From positions 1-36,904 of the forward strand of contig JACQTO010000163.1 in NCBI GenBank assembly GCA_016210745.1: a stretch of DNA of 36,904 nt. The letters run 5' to 3'. A model generated the notes under the pieces. That model was not told the DNA's origin, did not search any database, and was given only the letters and a program-made list of their open reading frames with translations. Made by a program: the position numbers and the translations under genes. The stretch comes from Betaproteobacteria bacterium (GTDB lineage: Bacteria; Pseudomonadota; Gammaproteobacteria; Burkholderiales; SG8-39). Positions 34,787 to 36,904 of this stretch are shown here, in pieces. Each line of letters starts with the position of its first letter. Positions within the stretch are counted from its first letter, which is position 1.

Positions 34787-35440
34787 ATGAAATTCGGCAT
34801 TATCCCCGTTACGCCTTTTCAGCAGAATTGCTCGCTGCTCGTATGCGAGCAGACGGGTGCTGCGGCCGTTGTCGATCCCGGAGGCGACATCGATCGGATC
34901 CTCGCCGCAATCGACAAGGTCGGCGCGCGGGCAGAGCGCATTTTCCTCACCCACGGCCATATCGATCATGCCGGCGGCACCGCCGAGCTAGCGCGCCGCC
35001 TGCAGGTCCCGGTGGAAGGACCGCAGCGGGAGGATCGATTCTTGCTCGACCAGTTGCCGAATCAGGGCCGAAATTACGGTTTTGGGCCCCTGGAGGCGTT
35101 CGTGCCCGAGCGCTGGCTCGAGGATGGCGACCGGGTGCGCTTTGGAAACGTCGAGCTGGCCGTGATTCATTGCCCCGGCCACACGCCGGGACACGTGGTG
35201 TTCTTCAGCGCCGCAGACCGGCTCGCCATCGTTGGCGACGTGCTCTTCGCCGGCTCGATCGGGCGCACCGATTTTCCGCGCGGCGACCACGCCACGTTGA
35301 TTCATTCGATCACCGAAAAGCTCTGGCCGCTTGGCGAGGAAGTCACCTTCGTCCCGGGGCACGGACCCCTGTCCACCTTTGGCGAGGAGCGCGCCTCCAA
35401 CCCGTTCGTGGGCGACCGCGCGCTCCAGGCTGCACCGTAG
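34787..35440 (+). CDS. Metallo-beta-lactamase-fold hydrolase (glyoxalase II / YcbL-like)
   Basis: 217 residues. The dimetal motif is H56-x-H58-x-D60-H61 in THGHIDHAGG. Later ligands are in CPGHTPGH, GDVLFAGSIG and VPGHGPLST. The family includes glyoxalase II-like thioesterases; the true substrate is uncertain. There is no RBS; TACAAT at 34773-34778, 8 bp before the ATG, could be a -10 of a nearly leaderless mRNA, but no -35 is visible. Copy B of the three-hairpin repeat starts 18 bp after its stop. Confidence 0.93.
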   Translation: MKFGIIPVTPFQQNCSLLVCEQTGAAAVVDPGGDIDRILAAIDKVGARAERIFLTHGHIDHAGGTAELARRLQVPVEGPQREDRFLLDQLPNQGRNYGFGPLEAFVPERWLEDGDRVRFGNVELAVIHCPGHTPGHVVFFSAADRLAIVGDVLFAGSIGRTDFPRGDHATLIHSITEKLWPLGEEVTFVPGHGPLSTFGEERASNPFVGDRALQAAP

Positions 35441-35458
35441 CAGCAGCGCCCCGGGCTT

Positions 35459-35570
35459 GGCGAAGATTGGGCTTCCAAATTCGTCGCCCTGTTTCGCGCA
35501 GTTGCAGGCAACTGCGCGAAACAGGGCGATTGATAAACGGCAAATCCAGCTGGTCTCGGCGGCTTAGGGA
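35459..35570 (+). repeat. Three-hairpin interspersed repeat, copy B
   Basis: Flank GGCGAAGATTGGGCTTCC then AAATTCGTC forms a short bulged hairpin. The central stem is a perfect 22-bp palindrome (35484-35505 with 35508-35529, spacer AG). The conserved spacer GATTGATAAACGGCAAA is followed by ATCCAGCTGGT and GGCTTAGGGA. It lies between the convergent stops of the MBL-fold and amidohydrolase genes. Its flanks are nearly identical to copy C. Confidence 0.85.
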
Positions 35571-35574
35571 ACGC

Positions 35575-36573
35575 TCATGACTTCAGTTTCATGAGACGGC
35601 GCGCGTTGCCCTCGTAGATCTTGACGCGCTCTTCGGGCGAGATGTCGAGTCGGTCGATGATCTCAATGGTGGTACGGGTGAACATGGTTCCCTTTTCCGG
35701 ATCGAAGGGCGCATCCGAGGCAAACAGCACCCGATCGGCGCCGAAGAACTTCAGCCCGCATTTGGTCGCCTCCCACGCGCCGAACAACGCCGTGTCCGCA
35801 TAGAACAGGCGGAAATAGTCGAGCGGGCGCTTCTTGAGTATACGGTCGTAGCCTTCGTCCGAGCGCGTGCCGATCTGGTCCCAGCCCGGTCCGACGCGAC
35901 CCTCGAAGTAGGGGATCATGGCGCCCATGTGGTGAGTGATGATTTTCAGATCCGGATACTTGTCGAACAGCCCGCTGAAGACGATGTGGGCCATGGCGAC
36001 ACTGGTTTCGTAGGGCCAGCCGAATGTCCACCAGATCTCGTAATGACTCTTCTCTTCGGTCTGGTAATCGGGAAAGCCCGCGCCGCGCGCCGGGTGCAGC
36101 CAAATCGGCAGATCGTACTTTGCCATCAGGTCGAACAGCGGCATGGTCTCGGGCGCCGTGAGCGGCTTGCCGAGCACATTGCTAAAGACCTGCACACCGA
36201 CTGCGCCCAGCTCCTTGATCGCGCGCGTGGCTTCCGTGAGCATGGCCTTCGGATCGCTCATGGGCACCGAAGCGACGAATGCGGGGAAGCGCTCCGGGTA
36301 CTTCTGCACCAGCTCGGCCATGCCGTCGTTGGCGATCTTGGTCAATTCGACGCAGACCCCCGGAGGACCCATGGTCTCGATCGGCGGGCTGGGCATGCAG
36401 ATAATCTGTGCATAGTCGTCGAACATGTCCATCGTGCGAAAGCGCGCGTCCAGGTCGACAATGGCCGGAATATCGCGCACGCGCTTGTTCATGCCGGTGG
36501 CGTTGGGTATCGCCTTGAGCATGCGCTCGTAGTATTGCTTGGGGAAAATGTGGTTGAAGATGTCGAGCTTCAT
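35575..36573 (-). CDS. Amidohydrolase-family protein (ACMSD-like decarboxylase/hydrolase)
   Basis: 332 residues with the TIM-barrel amidohydrolase fold of the ACMSD/gamma-resorcylate decarboxylase group. The N-terminal metal motif is atypical: DIFNHIFP, so the usual HxH becomes F6-x-H8. Other ligand-type residues are kept (LHPARG, THHMGAM, and Asp in FASDAPFD). It may bind one metal differently or have another activity. The RBS GGAGA precedes ATG 36573. The gene is flanked by inverted copies of the three-hairpin repeat. Confidence 0.9.
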   Translation of the reverse strand: MKLDIFNHIFPKQYYERMLKAIPNATGMNKRVRDIPAIVDLDARFRTMDMFDDYAQIICMPSPPIETMGPPGVCVELTKIANDGMAELVQKYPERFPAFVASVPMSDPKAMLTEATRAIKELGAVGVQVFSNVLGKPLTAPETMPLFDLMAKYDLPIWLHPARGAGFPDYQTEEKSHYEIWWTFGWPYETSVAMAHIVFSGLFDKYPDLKIITHHMGAMIPYFEGRVGPGWDQIGTRSDEGYDRILKKRPLDYFRLFYADTALFGAWEATKCGLKFFGADRVLFASDAPFDPEKGTMFTRTTIEIIDRLDISPEERVKIYEGNARRLMKLKS

Positions 36574-36733
36574 TCTTGTCTCCGCGGTGTCCCGAGCCTG
36601 GATGGCGCAGCCCGGTACTGTTTTCGATCGGAATCGCAGCTTGAGGCCGGGCTGGATTTTGCCAGTCCCCGTGGCCGCGTGTTTTAATCTTACCGCGTAA
36701 TTAGGCGTGAATCGAGCTGCCGGTCACAGCATT

Positions 36734-36789
36734 CTAGGATTTAGGATTGGGGGCCGTGCTTCGCGCGGCTAACTGCACTAAATCCTAAG
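36734..36789. other. Hairpin abutting copy C
   Basis: CTAGGATTTAG (36734-36744) pairs with CTAAATCCTA(A)G (36778-36789), one bulge. The right arm overlaps the inner end of copy C (GGCTTAGGATTT on the minus strand). It may be a fourth hairpin of this repeat copy or a boundary of a mobile unit. Upstream of the amidohydrolase gene. Confidence 0.5.
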
Positions 36790-36904
36790 CCGGACGAGCC
36801 GGAACCAGTGAAGCTGGTTTTGCCGTTTATCAATCTCCCCTTTTCATGCAGTTGCGTGCAACTGCATGAAAAGGGGAGACGAATTTGGAAACCAAATCTT
36901 CGCC
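36783..36904 (-). repeat. Three-hairpin interspersed repeat, copy C (may extend past the window)
   Basis: Read on the minus strand: GGCGAAGATTTGGTTTCC and AAATTCGTC, a perfect 22-bp stem (36834-36855 with 36858-36879), GATTGATAAACGGCAAA, the hairpin AACCAG-CTTCA-CTGGTT, and GGCTTAGGA. It begins exactly at the window end, so more may lie outside. It is inverted relative to copy B. The 330-bp gap 36574-36904 holds no gene. Confidence 0.85.

Noticed and set aside
34773-34787. Leaderless promoter for the MBL-fold gene
   Set aside because: TACAAT is well placed, but no matching -35 is visible; too weak to list as a promoter.
35459-35570. Integron attC sites for the three-hairpin repeats
   Set aside because: No GTTRRRY/RYYYAAC core sites, and stems are perfect rather than carrying the extrahelical bases of attC.
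1-36904. CRISPR arrays, tRNA/rRNA genes, prophage or complete insertion sequences
   Set aside because: None seen on reading both strands; only the RAYT gene and the short repeats suggest mobility.

Overview
The window reads as GC-rich chromosomal DNA of a betaproteobacterium, most likely Burkholderiales-like. The main grounds are three orphan Bug/TctC-type solute-binding proteins with no TctA/TctB partners, a betaproteobacterial-style REP-associated transposase, and the overall mix of aromatic/organic-acid catabolism genes. No rRNA, tRNA or CRISPR was seen. Taxonomy is inference from gene content only.

Region 1 (1-10.2 kb). A minus-strand operon encodes a MoaD/ThiS-like beta-grasp protein ending in Gly-Gly, an 867-residue molybdopterin oxidoreductase without Tat signal, and a ferredoxin-type subunit cut by the window edge. 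It is divergent from an acyl/aryl-CoA ligase followed by a complete Liv-type ABC importer (binding protein, two ATPases, two permeases). Between the two arms lies a perfect FNR/ANR-type box with a -10 hexamer on each side at class II spacing. This suggests one oxygen-sensing site controls uptake plus CoA activation and the Mo/W redox enzyme. The importer ends inside a 27-bp perfect palindrome that also supplies the last codons of the convergent radical SAM gene.

Region 2 (10.1-16.4 kb), minus strand. A UbiD-family decarboxylase, an acetylene-hydratase-like Mo/W enzyme, an 88-residue protein of unknown function, and a multi-cluster radical SAM protein resembling archaeal MJ0619/Tes lipid synthases. 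A three-hairpin repeat (copy A) sits between the last two.

Region 3 (16.4-28.9 kb). A glutathione S-transferase, a RAYT-type Y1 transposase, a Bug protein with a beta-propeller LVIVD protein that carries an embedded sigma-70 region-3-like segment, an orphan LivK-type binding protein, an alpha/beta hydrolase, a second Bug protein, a GMC oxidoreductase, and a minus-strand operon of a third Bug protein, a ThDP enzyme and a lipoprotein aminopeptidase.

Region 4 (29.0-33.5 kb). A LysR regulator is divergent from a three-gene soluble redox complex: an SdhA/FrdA-like flavoprotein, an SdhB-like iron-sulfur protein and an HdrB/SdhE-like CCG protein. No membrane anchor is present. Key succinate/fumarate residues are missing, so the substrate is probably something else.

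Region 5 (33.5-36.9 kb). Two secreted proteins (one SIMPL domain), a metallo-beta-lactamase-fold hydrolase, and an ACMSD-type amidohydrolase flanked by inverted copies B and C of the three-hairpin repeat.

The most unusual signal is that repeat family. Three copies share conserved flanks. The long central palindrome is perfect in every copy yet differs in sequence between copies, with every difference between B and C compensated on the opposite arm.
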